In this document: one piece after another, positions 53,411-61,046 of the stretch
How positions within the stretch are numbered: position 1 is the first letter of the stretch
How the letters are laid out: every line of letters starts with the position of its first letter
Source: WHSV01 sp050693975
Lineage (GTDB): Bacteria > Actinomycetota > CADDZG01 > WHSQ01
Length of the DNA: 64,000 nt
Assembly: GCA_050693975.1 (NCBI GenBank)
Contig: JBOGWV010000177.1
Location: 1-64,000, forward strand
Direction of reading: 5' to 3'
Position numbers and translations under genes: made by a program
The notes under the pieces: generated by a model
Told to the model about the DNA's origin: nothing
The model's database searches: none
The model's input: the letters and a program-made list of their open reading frames with translations, nothing else

Positions 53411-53811
53411 TGCTCGCAGGCTTCGCCCGGGGTGCGAGCCGCGCCGCAGTTCGGGCAGCTCAGCCGCTCCCTGAGCGCGGCGATCTCGAGCTCGAGTTCG
53501 TCGTCCGATTCGGGTTCCTGAGACGGTCGTTCGGCGGAGTCGCGCAGAGCGTCGGCGGCACGCAGCGCGGTTAGGGCTTGGGCCTCGTACTCGGCCTTCA
53601 GCGCGTCGAAATCCGCCTGCGACATCTTTCCAACCGCGCGCTCGTTCTCGATGTCAACGATGGCCACCAGTGCGGCGCGTTTGTCAGCGACCGCCTCCTC
53701 GAGCTCGCGGGCAGGCTCGGGTGCATCGACGGTGTGACCCCTCCGCAGCGGCAGCGTCACCCACGCGAGCACCCCCAGCGCAACGGCCGCCACCAGCAGC
53801 GCCGGGATCAC
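53398..53811 (-). CDS. CcmI-like protein with zinc ribbon
   Basis: A 137-aa protein: transmembrane helix (about 2-20), coiled-coil segment (about 30-95, resembling the N-terminal part of CcmI), then a C-terminal zinc ribbon with CPNCG and CEQCG. No TPR part of full CcmI. GTG 53811 overlaps the ccmH stop (GTGA) and has AGGAGGG upstream; the longer frame to 53943 lies in ccmH. Probably helps apocytochrome handling. Confidence 0.68.
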   Translation of the reverse strand: MIPALLVAAVALGVLAWVTLPLRRGHTVDAPEPARELEEAVADKRAALVAIVDIENERAVGKMSQADFDALKAEYEAQALTALRAADALRDSAERPSQEPESDDELELEIAALRERLSCPNCGAARTPGEACEQCGN

Positions 53812-54281
53812 GATTCCCTCCTGAGCTGTCGGAGCTCGGCGTCCAGCCGCCGGCGTTCGTCGCCCGACACCGTGACCACCGGTTGGTTCTCGCTGCCCTC
53901 GGTGGCGCGCGGCCCTTTGAACCATCGCCTGACCAACGTCCACGCGAGGCCGCCGCCGATCAACAGTGCGATCGAGGGCAGGATCCAGGCGAGGACGCCG
54001 GCGCCCTCGGATGAGGGCTCGGCTCGAATCGATGGCCCGAAGTCGGCCTCGAGGCGATCCATGATCTCGGCCTCGGTCATTCCGTCGCGCGCGTAGGTCT
54101 CGATGTCGTCACGCAGGTCGAGTGCCTTTTGCGACGGGCAGTCGTGGAGCGTTACGCCGGGGCAGTAGGGCGACATCACCTTGTTGGAGATGTCGTTGGC
54201 GAGATCCTCCGGAGATTGCGCCCGTGCGGGAATCGCAAGCAGGAGCGTTGTGAACAAGGCGAGGGCGAGCGCTCGTTTCAT
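53808..54281 (-). CDS. ccmH: CcmH-like thiol protein, variant motif
   Basis: A 157-aa protein with a signal peptide (1-22), the CcmH helical domain (ISNKVMSPYCPGVTLHDCPSQ...LRDDIETYARDGMTEAEIMDRLEADFG) and a C-terminal transmembrane helix (about 103-122). The canonical LRCxxCQ motif is replaced by C40-x7-C48, a spacing that still could form a disulfide. It keeps apocytochrome cysteines reduced for heme ligation with CcmF. The ATG overlaps the ccmF stop by four bases; the frame open to 54407 lies in ccmF. Confidence 0.82.
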   Translation of the reverse strand: MKRALALALFTTLLLAIPARAQSPEDLANDISNKVMSPYCPGVTLHDCPSQKALDLRDDIETYARDGMTEAEIMDRLEADFGPSIRAEPSSEGAGVLAWILPSIALLIGGGLAWTLVRRWFKGPRATEGSENQPVVTVSGDERRRLDAELRQLRRES

Positions 54282-56290
54282 CGCGCCACCGCCGGCTCTC
54301 GTTTCTTTACCGCGGACTTCTTGGTCGCGGCTACCGCCACCGGAGCGCCGCCCGAAATGATGATCAACATGCCGCCCAGCATCACGGCCGCCCCCGCCCA
54401 TATCCACCAGGTAAGGGGATTGACGAACGCGCGGATCACCGCGGACTCATCCGCGTCGAATCCGGTCATCACGATGTAGAGGTCTTCGACGGGATTGGTT
54501 CGGATGGCGACCTCGCTCTGCGGTTGCCCCTGAGCGAGGTGGAAGTTGCGCTGCGGGAGCATCACCCCCAGGTCCTCGTCGCCGCGGCTCACCGCTATCT
54601 GAGCCTCGAAGATGTCCTTCTCCGGAGTGCTCATCGTGTTCAGCCCGTCGTAGGCGAGCACGTAGGACCCGACCTCGAGCGTCTCCCCGGGGCTCAGCTC
54701 GGCGCGCCGCTCGACCTTGAATGCGTTACCCGCGAAGCCGATCACGATCAACAACACGCCGAGGTGAACGATGTAGCCACCGTAGCGGCGCCGGTTGCGG
54801 AGCAGCGCCTGGTTGAGTGAGGCCAGCATCCCGATCCCATCTCGGCGGCGGTAGACCCCGCTGCCGCGCACGAACTCGGCGATGATCGCCGCGGCCGTGA
54901 ACGCACAAAGCGCGAACGAGAGCAACGCTCCCGCGCTGGTGATCCCCGCGAGCCCGAGGCCGATCGCCGCCACCGCGCCGATGGCAAGTGGCACGCGCAC
55001 CATCCTCCAGAACGAGCCCTTGCTCATACGTCTCCATGAGATGAGCGGACCGATGCCCGCGAGCCCGATGATGGCTAGCCCGATGGGCGTGAAGATCGCG
55101 TTGAAGAACGGGGGCCCCACCGACAGCCGGATGCCGCTGAAGACCTCGGCGATGATCGGGTAGATCGTCCCCCAGAGCACCGTGAACGCGGCGGCCACGA
55201 ACAGCACGTTGTTGGCGAGGAACGCCGACTCACGAGAGAGCAGGGAGTCGAGGCGGTTCTCGCTTCGCAGCTCGTCGAGACGGTAGGCCACCATGCCGAG
55301 CCCTCCGATTAGCAGCAGCGCAAGGAACGGCAGGAAGTACTTGCCGATCGGGCCCTCGGAGAAGGTGTGAATCGAGCTCAGCAACCCCGAGCGAGTCAAG
55401 AAGGTGCCGAACACCGCAAGCACGTAGGTGAGCACGATCAGCGTGACGTTCCAGACCTTCAGCATCCGGCGCTTCTCCTGAATCACGACGGAGTGCAGAA
55501 ACGCGGTCGCGGTAAGCCAGGGCATGAAGGAGGCGTTCTCGACGGGGTCCCAGGCCCAGTAACCACCCCACCCGAGCTCCGTGTAGGCCCAGGCTCCTCC
55601 CAGCACTATGCCGATGCTGAGGGCCGTCCACGCGAACAGCGTCCACCGCCTCGTCGCGGTGAACCACGAGTCGTCTAGCCGCTTGGTGATGAGTGCGCCG
55701 ATCGCGAACGCAAACGGAATCGAGAAGCCGACGAACCCGGTGTACAGCAGCGGCGGGTGGATGACCATGCCGGGTGATTGCAGCAGGGGGTTGAGCCCGC
55801 TTCCGTCGGGCTCGACCGCGCCGGTCACGGTGGCGAAGGGATTGCCCGGGAAGGCCACCATGAAGAGGAAGAACCCTGCGATGACCATCAGCACGGCACC
55901 CGCCGAACCGACGAGCCTCGAGTTGCGCGCGGGGGCCTTTGCGATCGCCAGTGCCGAGAAGCCGGTCAGCAAGGTGGTCCAGAACAGCAGCGAGCCCTCC
56001 ATGCCGCCCCACAGCGCGCTGATCGTGTAGGGAACGCTCAGCGAGCGAGAGGTGTAGTTGGCGACATAGCTGACGTTGAAGTCGTGCGCCAGCAGCGCGC
56101 TCACCAACGACAGCGTCGCCAGCGCCGTGAATCCAAAGGTCGCGTACACGCAGCGTTTGCCGGCCTCGCTCAGATCGCGGCGCCCGCTTCGACCGGCCGC
56201 GACGAAGGCGGCGATGGCGAACAGCGCGAATACTCCGGCGGCCAGCAGCGAGGGTCGCCCGAGCTCGGCGAGAGACCGAATGGGCGACAC
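54278..56290 (-). CDS. ccmF: Cytochrome c heme lyase CcmF
   Basis: A 670-aa polytopic membrane protein (about 15 helices) that ligates heme to apocytochrome c. The WWD domain reads GGYWAWDPVENASFMPWL (about residue 205), and conserved His residues are in HPPLLYTGF (about 140), FLHSVVIQ and SSIHTFSEG. The GTG at 56290 is chosen as GGAG lies 6 nt upstream and it begins the family N-terminus; the frame open to 56443 overlaps ccmE. Confidence 0.93.
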   Translation of the reverse strand: MSPIRSLAELGRPSLLAAGVFALFAIAAFVAAGRSGRRDLSEAGKRCVYATFGFTALATLSLVSALLAHDFNVSYVANYTSRSLSVPYTISALWGGMEGSLLFWTTLLTGFSALAIAKAPARNSRLVGSAGAVLMVIAGFFLFMVAFPGNPFATVTGAVEPDGSGLNPLLQSPGMVIHPPLLYTGFVGFSIPFAFAIGALITKRLDDSWFTATRRWTLFAWTALSIGIVLGGAWAYTELGWGGYWAWDPVENASFMPWLTATAFLHSVVIQEKRRMLKVWNVTLIVLTYVLAVFGTFLTRSGLLSSIHTFSEGPIGKYFLPFLALLLIGGLGMVAYRLDELRSENRLDSLLSRESAFLANNVLFVAAAFTVLWGTIYPIIAEVFSGIRLSVGPPFFNAIFTPIGLAIIGLAGIGPLISWRRMSKGSFWRMVRVPLAIGAVAAIGLGLAGITSAGALLSFALCAFTAAAIIAEFVRGSGVYRRRDGIGMLASLNQALLRNRRRYGGYIVHLGVLLIVIGFAGNAFKVERRAELSPGETLEVGSYVLAYDGLNTMSTPEKDIFEAQIAVSRGDEDLGVMLPQRNFHLAQGQPQSEVAIRTNPVEDLYIVMTGFDADESAVIRAFVNPLTWWIWAGAAVMLGGMLIIISGGAPVAVAATKKSAVKKREPAVAR

Positions 56291-56321
56291 GCCTAACTCC
56301 GGGGGGTTCGAGACGGCGGGC

Positions 56322-56771
56322 TCACGTCTGTGCCTTGAACTTCGAAGGACACTTGGCGAACACTTGAGTGGCCGTGAAGCTTTCTCCGTCGTACCGACCC
56401 TGGGCGATGATCTCGATCTTGTCGCTGTCGCTATAGAAGGCATCGGGCATGGTGGTGTTGGTGGTCACCGTGACCAGGGAGTCCCCGTCGGTGATGTCGA
56501 AGGTCGTGTTGACTCCCTCCTCGACTATCGAATCCTGCACCAGGTCGCCGTTCACCTTGATGTCGCCGCCCGGCTGCGAGGCTCCCGCCGCCTCAAGCTC
56601 GCTGGGTGTCATGTAGAACGAGGTCGAGCCCGGCCTGGTCATTGCGAACGCGATCAATCCGATGATGGCGAGCGCTATCACCCCGCCGCCGACGAGAAAT
56701 TTGGCGCGGCGTTTGCTAGGGGCCGGTGTTCGCTCGGGGGGGCCTTCAGCCGTTGCCGTGGACTCTTCCAT
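56322..56771 (-). CDS. ccmE: CcmE heme chaperone, Cys variant
   Basis: A 149-aa membrane-anchored OB-fold heme chaperone (helix about 25-45). The heme-binding motif, normally HXXXY, reads C141-P-S-K-F145, so both the covalent His and the Tyr are replaced. CXXXY variants are known in archaea and sulfate-reducing bacteria (so-called System I*); the Phe makes this one unusual. First gene of the ccmE-F-H block; TATTGT lies 10 nt before the ATG. Confidence 0.88.
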   Translation of the reverse strand: MEESTATAEGPPERTPAPSKRRAKFLVGGGVIALAIIGLIAFAMTRPGSTSFYMTPSELEAAGASQPGGDIKVNGDLVQDSIVEEGVNTTFDITDGDSLVTVTTNTTMPDAFYSDSDKIEIIAQGRYDGESFTATQVFAKCPSKFKAQT

Positions 56772-56871
56772 ACGGTTGCCAACAATAAAGGAATCACCGC
56801 CGTTGTCGGGCTTGCCGGGCCCGGGCAGGTGTGCAGGTGACCGGCCGTGCGGCCGCGCCTAGGCTGTAACG

Positions 56872-57507
56872 GTGAACGCTTTGGTTTCACCCACCGCCAC
56901 CTCCAGGCCGCAGCTCCTGCGACGCGCCGTGATGCTCGAGTACGTATCGCTCGCCTACAACGTGCTGGAAGCGGTCGTGGGTCTGGTGGCGGGAGTAGCC
57001 GCCGGCTCGGTGGCGCTGATCGGGTTCGGCCTCGATTCGGTCGTCGAGTCCTCGTCGGCCTCCATTCTGCTGTGGCGCCTGAGGGCTGAACGGAAAGGCG
57101 CCCACGTCGAGGACGTCGAGCGCCGGGCCGTTCGGTTGGTCGCGGTGGCGTTCTTCGCCCTGGCGGCCTACATCGGAGTCCAGAGTGCGCTCGATCTGGT
57201 GGCGGGGGCCAAGCCCGAGGCCAGCGTCCCCGGAATCATCCTGGCCGTGGCCTCGCTGATCGTCATGCCGGTGCTCGCCAATCGGAAGCGCCGGGCCGCG
57301 AGGGATTTGGACAGCCGCTCGCTCGAGGCCGACTCCACCCAGACGACGCTGTGCACCTATCTCTCGGCGGTGCTGCTCGGCGGCCTGATAGCCAACGCCA
57401 CCTTGGGCTTGTGGTGGGCAGACCCGGCGGCGGGACTGGCGATAGCCGCGTTAGCGGCCAAAGAGGGCACCGGGCTCTGGCGCACCAAAGACTTCTGCTG
57501 CCTCTAA
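56872..57507 (+). CDS. Cation diffusion facilitator-like membrane protein
   Basis: A 211-aa protein of the CDF transmembrane type with five to six helices. Candidate metal-site segments are GFGLDSVVESSS (about residue 45) and LEADSTQT (about 157). The usual C-terminal cytoplasmic metal-sensing domain is missing. It may export zinc, iron or manganese. GTG start with TAGGCT 6 nt upstream. Confidence 0.8.
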   Translation: MNALVSPTATSRPQLLRRAVMLEYVSLAYNVLEAVVGLVAGVAAGSVALIGFGLDSVVESSSASILLWRLRAERKGAHVEDVERRAVRLVAVAFFALAAYIGVQSALDLVAGAKPEASVPGIILAVASLIVMPVLANRKRRAARDLDSRSLEADSTQTTLCTYLSAVLLGGLIANATLGLWWADPAAGLAIAALAAKEGTGLWRTKDFCCL

Positions 57508-57591
57508 CCCCCGATAGCTCAACCCTTGGAGGTTTCTCGTCGATCCTGAGCGGATTTCATCCACGCGATCATCGGAACAGAGGAATTATTC

Positions 57592-58483
57592 CTAGAGCCC
57601 GACCGATTGTGTCCACGACGTAGGCTCGTCCCTCGTCACATCTTCCCAGGTCAGACGGACGACCCGCAGGTCGCGAAGAGTTGCAGCATTGTCGCGTCGA
57701 CGATCGTCAGCGAAGCGCTGCCTGCTTGCATGCCACTTGCGTCCATCGACCTCGACGATGAGGCCGTGATCCGGAAACACGAAGTCAAGGCGATGACACT
57801 GGTCCCACTCAACCCCCACTTGTCGGCTCGGACTGGGAAAGCTAGCTCGCCGCATGACTCGAATGAAGGCGCTCTCAAGCTCACTTTCTGACATTGCCTC
57901 CTCCTCGCCGCGAACGCTGAGCAATTCTCTAAAGAGTGCGGCTCCGGTGAGCCGGTGCTCTGTGGCGTAACCGAGCATGGTCTCGAGCTCCTCAAACGAG
58001 ACCAAGTCCTGGCGAAGAGCAGCATCCAGTGCGATCTCGGCTTGTGACTTCCTAGTAGATGCACACAGATCGAGGAGGGTGCGCCGAGGTGCCACTACGG
58101 GAAGGATTCCGACATGGCAAAGGTCTGTGTTCGGGGGCTCCCTCCGGCGGTGCGCCACGAAGCCGGGCTGGGGATTTGCCTTCGCTTGGTCACGACCTCA
58201 ATCTGGGATAGACGCCCACCGAGAAGGCCGAGGGTCTGAGCTGCAGTCGCGTTGCAAAGGGCGGCGTCAGGCCCCCGCAGCCATTCGCCGCTGCTGGAGC
58301 GTGACCGGGACGGAGGAAACCCGAAAGACCTTCGGGAGCACGGGCAGGAGATCGCCACGCAGAACCGCTCGTCGAATCGATGAATCCGTAAACCCCGTGG
58401 CCAAGCTGAGTACGATTGACTGCCCCGAATTGCCGGCAGCTGAGGTCGGCCAATGCACGATCGCGGCTGTCCCTGTGTGTCAT
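57592..58483 (-). pseudogene. AbiEi-like wHTH / DUF559 nuclease pseudogene
   Basis: Pieces of one gene lie in different frames. They run in order from 58483: RALADLSCRQFGAVNRTQL; then ATGFTDSSIRRAVLRGDLL and LPVLPKVFRVSSVPVTLQQ; then WLRGPDAALCNATAAQTLGL; then, from 58158, the intact 188-aa DUF559 restriction-like nuclease part (HRLDFVFPDHGLIVEVDG, RRDNAATLRD, VVRLTWEDV). Together they match the common actinobacterial AbiEi-antitoxin-domain plus DUF559 protein of about 300 aa. At least three frameshifts are needed, so it is a decayed gene or an assembly problem. Confidence 0.78.
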
Positions 58484-58612
58484 TCGATCAGCATGGAGAG
58501 CGGACGCCGATCCCGTCTGTGGCGCACGTCACAACACGTGGAGGAAATCTGATCGGAAGCGGTGATACAGCTCCACATGATGCCCCATGAAACGAGCTGG
58601 GTCGGTGGGGGG

Positions 58613-59188
58613 TCAGGCTAGGAGGTAGAGGACGGTGAACAGGAAGATCCACACGACGTCTACGAAGTGCCAGTAGTAGCCGACCGCCTCGGTGGGCCCG
58701 TGGCGCTCCGCGGTGAAGTGCCCCATCCGACCCTTGGCCACGACGATGCTCAGCATCAGGAGGCCCCCGCCCACGTGCAGGCCGTGAAAGCCGGTCATCG
58801 TGAAGAACAGCGTGCCGAACACGTTGGTTCCGATCGTGAAGTCCTCGGCGAACAGTTCTGAGTACTCCAGGCCCTGCCCTGCGAGAAAGACGATTCCCAA
58901 AAGGATGGTGATCCCCGTCCAGCGAACGAGTCCCGACCGGTCCCCCCTCCGGATGGCGAGCACCCCCCGGTGCTGGGTGAACGACGACGCAACGAGAAAC
59001 ACCGTGAAGACACCGGTGCGGAGCGCGTCGATGTGAGGTGTGTCGGCCGGCGGCCACTCGCCGGCCTGCGCCCGAATGGTGAAGTAGGCGCCGAACAGAG
59101 CACCGAAGAACATCAGCTCGGAGGTGATGAAGATCACCATCCCGAGCAACGAGCTCGGCGTGCGGCCTTCGGTTGCGACGGCGTTCAC
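58613..59188 (-). CDS. ctaE: Cytochrome c oxidase subunit III (stand-alone)
   Basis: A 191-aa subunit III with five transmembrane helices; conserved FITSELMFFGALFGAYF (about residue 20), SSFTQHRGVLAI, the Glu in GQGLEYSELF, TGFHGLHVGGG (about 137) and the end YYWHFVDVVWIFLFTVLYLL. It is a paralogue of the subunit III gene in the cta operon and could serve an alternative oxidase form. GTG start with AAAGGAGG 4 nt upstream. Confidence 0.88.
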   Translation of the reverse strand: MNAVATEGRTPSSLLGMVIFITSELMFFGALFGAYFTIRAQAGEWPPADTPHIDALRTGVFTVFLVASSFTQHRGVLAIRRGDRSGLVRWTGITILLGIVFLAGQGLEYSELFAEDFTIGTNVFGTLFFTMTGFHGLHVGGGLLMLSIVVAKGRMGHFTAERHGPTEAVGYYWHFVDVVWIFLFTVLYLLA

Positions 59189-59218
59189 CGGTCCTCCTTT
59201 CGAGCAATTTCTCCCGGC

Positions 59219-59239
59219 GCGAATCGTCGAGACGATCGC
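59219..59239. repeat. 20-bp palindrome, copy 3 (one extra base)
   Basis: GCGAATCGTC-GA-GACGATCGC, the same palindrome as at 43226 and 45972 with one inserted A in the left arm. It lies between the TlpA-like gene and the stand-alone ctaE. Confidence 0.75.
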
Positions 59240-59253
59240 TAAATGTCCCGCTA

Positions 59254-59862
59254 TCAGTTCTCTAGTTCGAGCAGCCTTTCTATCTCCCGCTCCAACTCGG
59301 CCTTGCTGATGCCGCCGAGCCCCGAGGTGTTGGCGGGCACGTCCTCGCCGATCAGGACCGGCCCCTCGCTGGCCTGGATGGTGCTGTCGATGAACTCGTA
59401 GTCCGAGGTGATGAAGAAGGTCTGCGGATAGCCGGCGAGTCTGAACTCGTCCTCCATGTCCAGCGTTCCGATGACGAGCGGGTACGTCAGCCCGAACATA
59501 TCCGCCATCGCCCTTGCGTCGTCGAGGTCGTCCTTCATGTTGATTCCGACGAACTCGACCTCATCCTGATAGCGCTCGTACAGTTCCTGGAACGCGGGCA
59601 GCTCCTCCTTGCAGGGCTTGCACCACGACGCCCAGAAGTTGATGACGACGGGTCTACCCTCGAGGTCGGAGCTTGCCAGTTCGCCGTCGCCCGAAAGGAG
59701 CGGTAGCGAGAATTCCGGTGCCGTCTTCTCCTGCTCGGGAGCGGGTTTGAGAGCCAGGAACGCAACCACCCCGACCATCAGGGCAAGCGCAACCCCAACC
59801 ACAATCCGCTTGCGAAAACGTGAACGTTCGGCGCTTTCTTCGAGTTCGTTCGAGGGCACCAT
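59254..59862 (-). CDS. TlpA/ResA-type thioredoxin near oxidase
   Basis: A 202-aa membrane-anchored thioredoxin (helix about 20-38) with active site WASWCKPCKEE (about residue 79) and GYPQTFFI cis-Pro loop. Second such protein in the window. Next to cytochrome oxidase genes it may reduce the CuA cysteines or the cytochrome domain of CtaC. No Shine-Dalgarno; TAGCCT lies 8 nt upstream of the ATG. Confidence 0.88.
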   Translation of the reverse strand: MVPSNELEESAERSRFRKRIVVGVALALMVGVVAFLALKPAPEQEKTAPEFSLPLLSGDGELASSDLEGRPVVINFWASWCKPCKEELPAFQELYERYQDEVEFVGINMKDDLDDARAMADMFGLTYPLVIGTLDMEDEFRLAGYPQTFFITSDYEFIDSTIQASEGPVLIGEDVPANTSGLGGISKAELEREIERLLELEN

Positions 59863-59907
59863 GTTTCATCAGGCTACCGGGCTCGCGTCGGATATATTGC
59901 GCCTGCA
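59863..59907. promoter_or_regulatory. Divergent promoter between TlpA-like gene and ctaC
   Basis: A 45-nt region. Plus strand: TATATT (59893-59898) ends 9 nt before the ctaC GTG. Minus strand: TAGCCT (59876 to 59871) ends 8 nt before the TlpA-like ATG. Both starts lack a ribosome site, so both transcripts are probably leaderless. Confidence 0.55.
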
Positions 59908-61020
59908 GTGGCCAAGATGAGATCGACGTTCTCCGGGAAGTTCATAAAGCGGGCTCTAAGGGGCGCGCTCCTTTTTTCATTGGTTCTCGCCGCAACCTCA
60001 TGCGCGAACGCCGAGGACGCACCTCAATCCTCGTTGAATCCGGCCGGTGAGACGTCGCGGGCGGCGGACAGTCTCTGGGATCTCACGTTCGGCATCGCGG
60101 CGGTCGTGTTCGTGCTCGTGCAGGGAGCGCTCATCTTTGCCATCATCCGCTTCCGGCACAAAGAGGGCCGCAAGGCCGCTCAGTTCCACGGGAACACCAA
60201 GGTCGAGGTGATCCTGACCGTGATTCCTGCGCTGATACTGGCCGGGATCTCGGTGCCGACGGTAAGCACGATCTTCGAGCTCCAGGGTGCCCAGCCCGAA
60301 GGCGCGATGCGCATCGAGGTAATCGCTCACCAGTTCTGGTGGGAGTACCGCTATCCGGACCAGAACATAGTCACCGCCAACGAGCTGCACATCCCGACGG
60401 GCGAGACCGTAGTACTCGAGATCCAGGGAGCTACCACCGACCGCGTCGACGGAACGGCCGAGGTGAACCACAGCTTCTGGATCCCGCGGCTCGCCGGCAC
60501 CCAGGACGTCGTGCCCGGCCACAGCAACTTCCTTCCGGTCGAGGCCGACGAGCCGGGGCGCTTCATGGGCCAGTGCAAGGAGTACTGCGGGCTGAGCCAC
60601 GCCAACATGAGGATCGTCGCCTACGCGCACGACCCCGACGACTTCGAGCAGTGGGTCGAGGAGCAGAGCGCGCCGGCGGCCGAGATCGGCGGCGACGCGG
60701 CGAACGGAGCAGAGTTGTTCGCGGAGAGCTTTCCGATCAAGAGCACGATCGTCGAGGACGGTCCGACCGAGTACGCCTGCGGGACGTGTCACGCTCTGCA
60801 GACCGGACTGGACGCCGCCCAGCCGGCCACCGGCCCCAACCTCTCGCACTTTGCATCTCGCAGCACCTTCGCGGGGGCGACCTTCGAGAACAACGAGGAG
60901 AATCTGGCCAACTGGCTGCGCGACCCCGCCGGAGTGAGGCCGGGTTCCAAGATGCCGGCGCTGGACCTGAGCGAGGATGAGATCCGTGACCTTGTCGCCT
61001 ACCTTCAGAGTCTCGAGTAG
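59908..61020 (+). CDS. ctaC: Cytochrome c oxidase subunit II with cytochrome c domain
   Basis: A 370-aa caa3-type subunit II. Lipobox LAATSC (about residue 34), two transmembrane helices (about 60-85 and 100-125), a CuA domain with HQFWWEYRYP, HSFWIPRLAGTQDVVPG and C223-x3-C227 (CKEYCGLSHANM), then a C-terminal cytochrome c domain with CGTCH (about 291). It receives electrons directly through its own heme c. Start GTG 59908 or ATG 59917. Confidence 0.95.
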   Translation: MAKMRSTFSGKFIKRALRGALLFSLVLAATSCANAEDAPQSSLNPAGETSRAADSLWDLTFGIAAVVFVLVQGALIFAIIRFRHKEGRKAAQFHGNTKVEVILTVIPALILAGISVPTVSTIFELQGAQPEGAMRIEVIAHQFWWEYRYPDQNIVTANELHIPTGETVVLEIQGATTDRVDGTAEVNHSFWIPRLAGTQDVVPGHSNFLPVEADEPGRFMGQCKEYCGLSHANMRIVAYAHDPDDFEQWVEEQSAPAAEIGGDAANGAELFAESFPIKSTIVEDGPTEYACGTCHALQTGLDAAQPATGPNLSHFASRSTFAGATFENNEENLANWLRDPAGVRPGSKMPALDLSEDEIRDLVAYLQSLE

Positions 61021-61046
61021 AGCGGATGGAAAAGGGAGTGAGTTAG

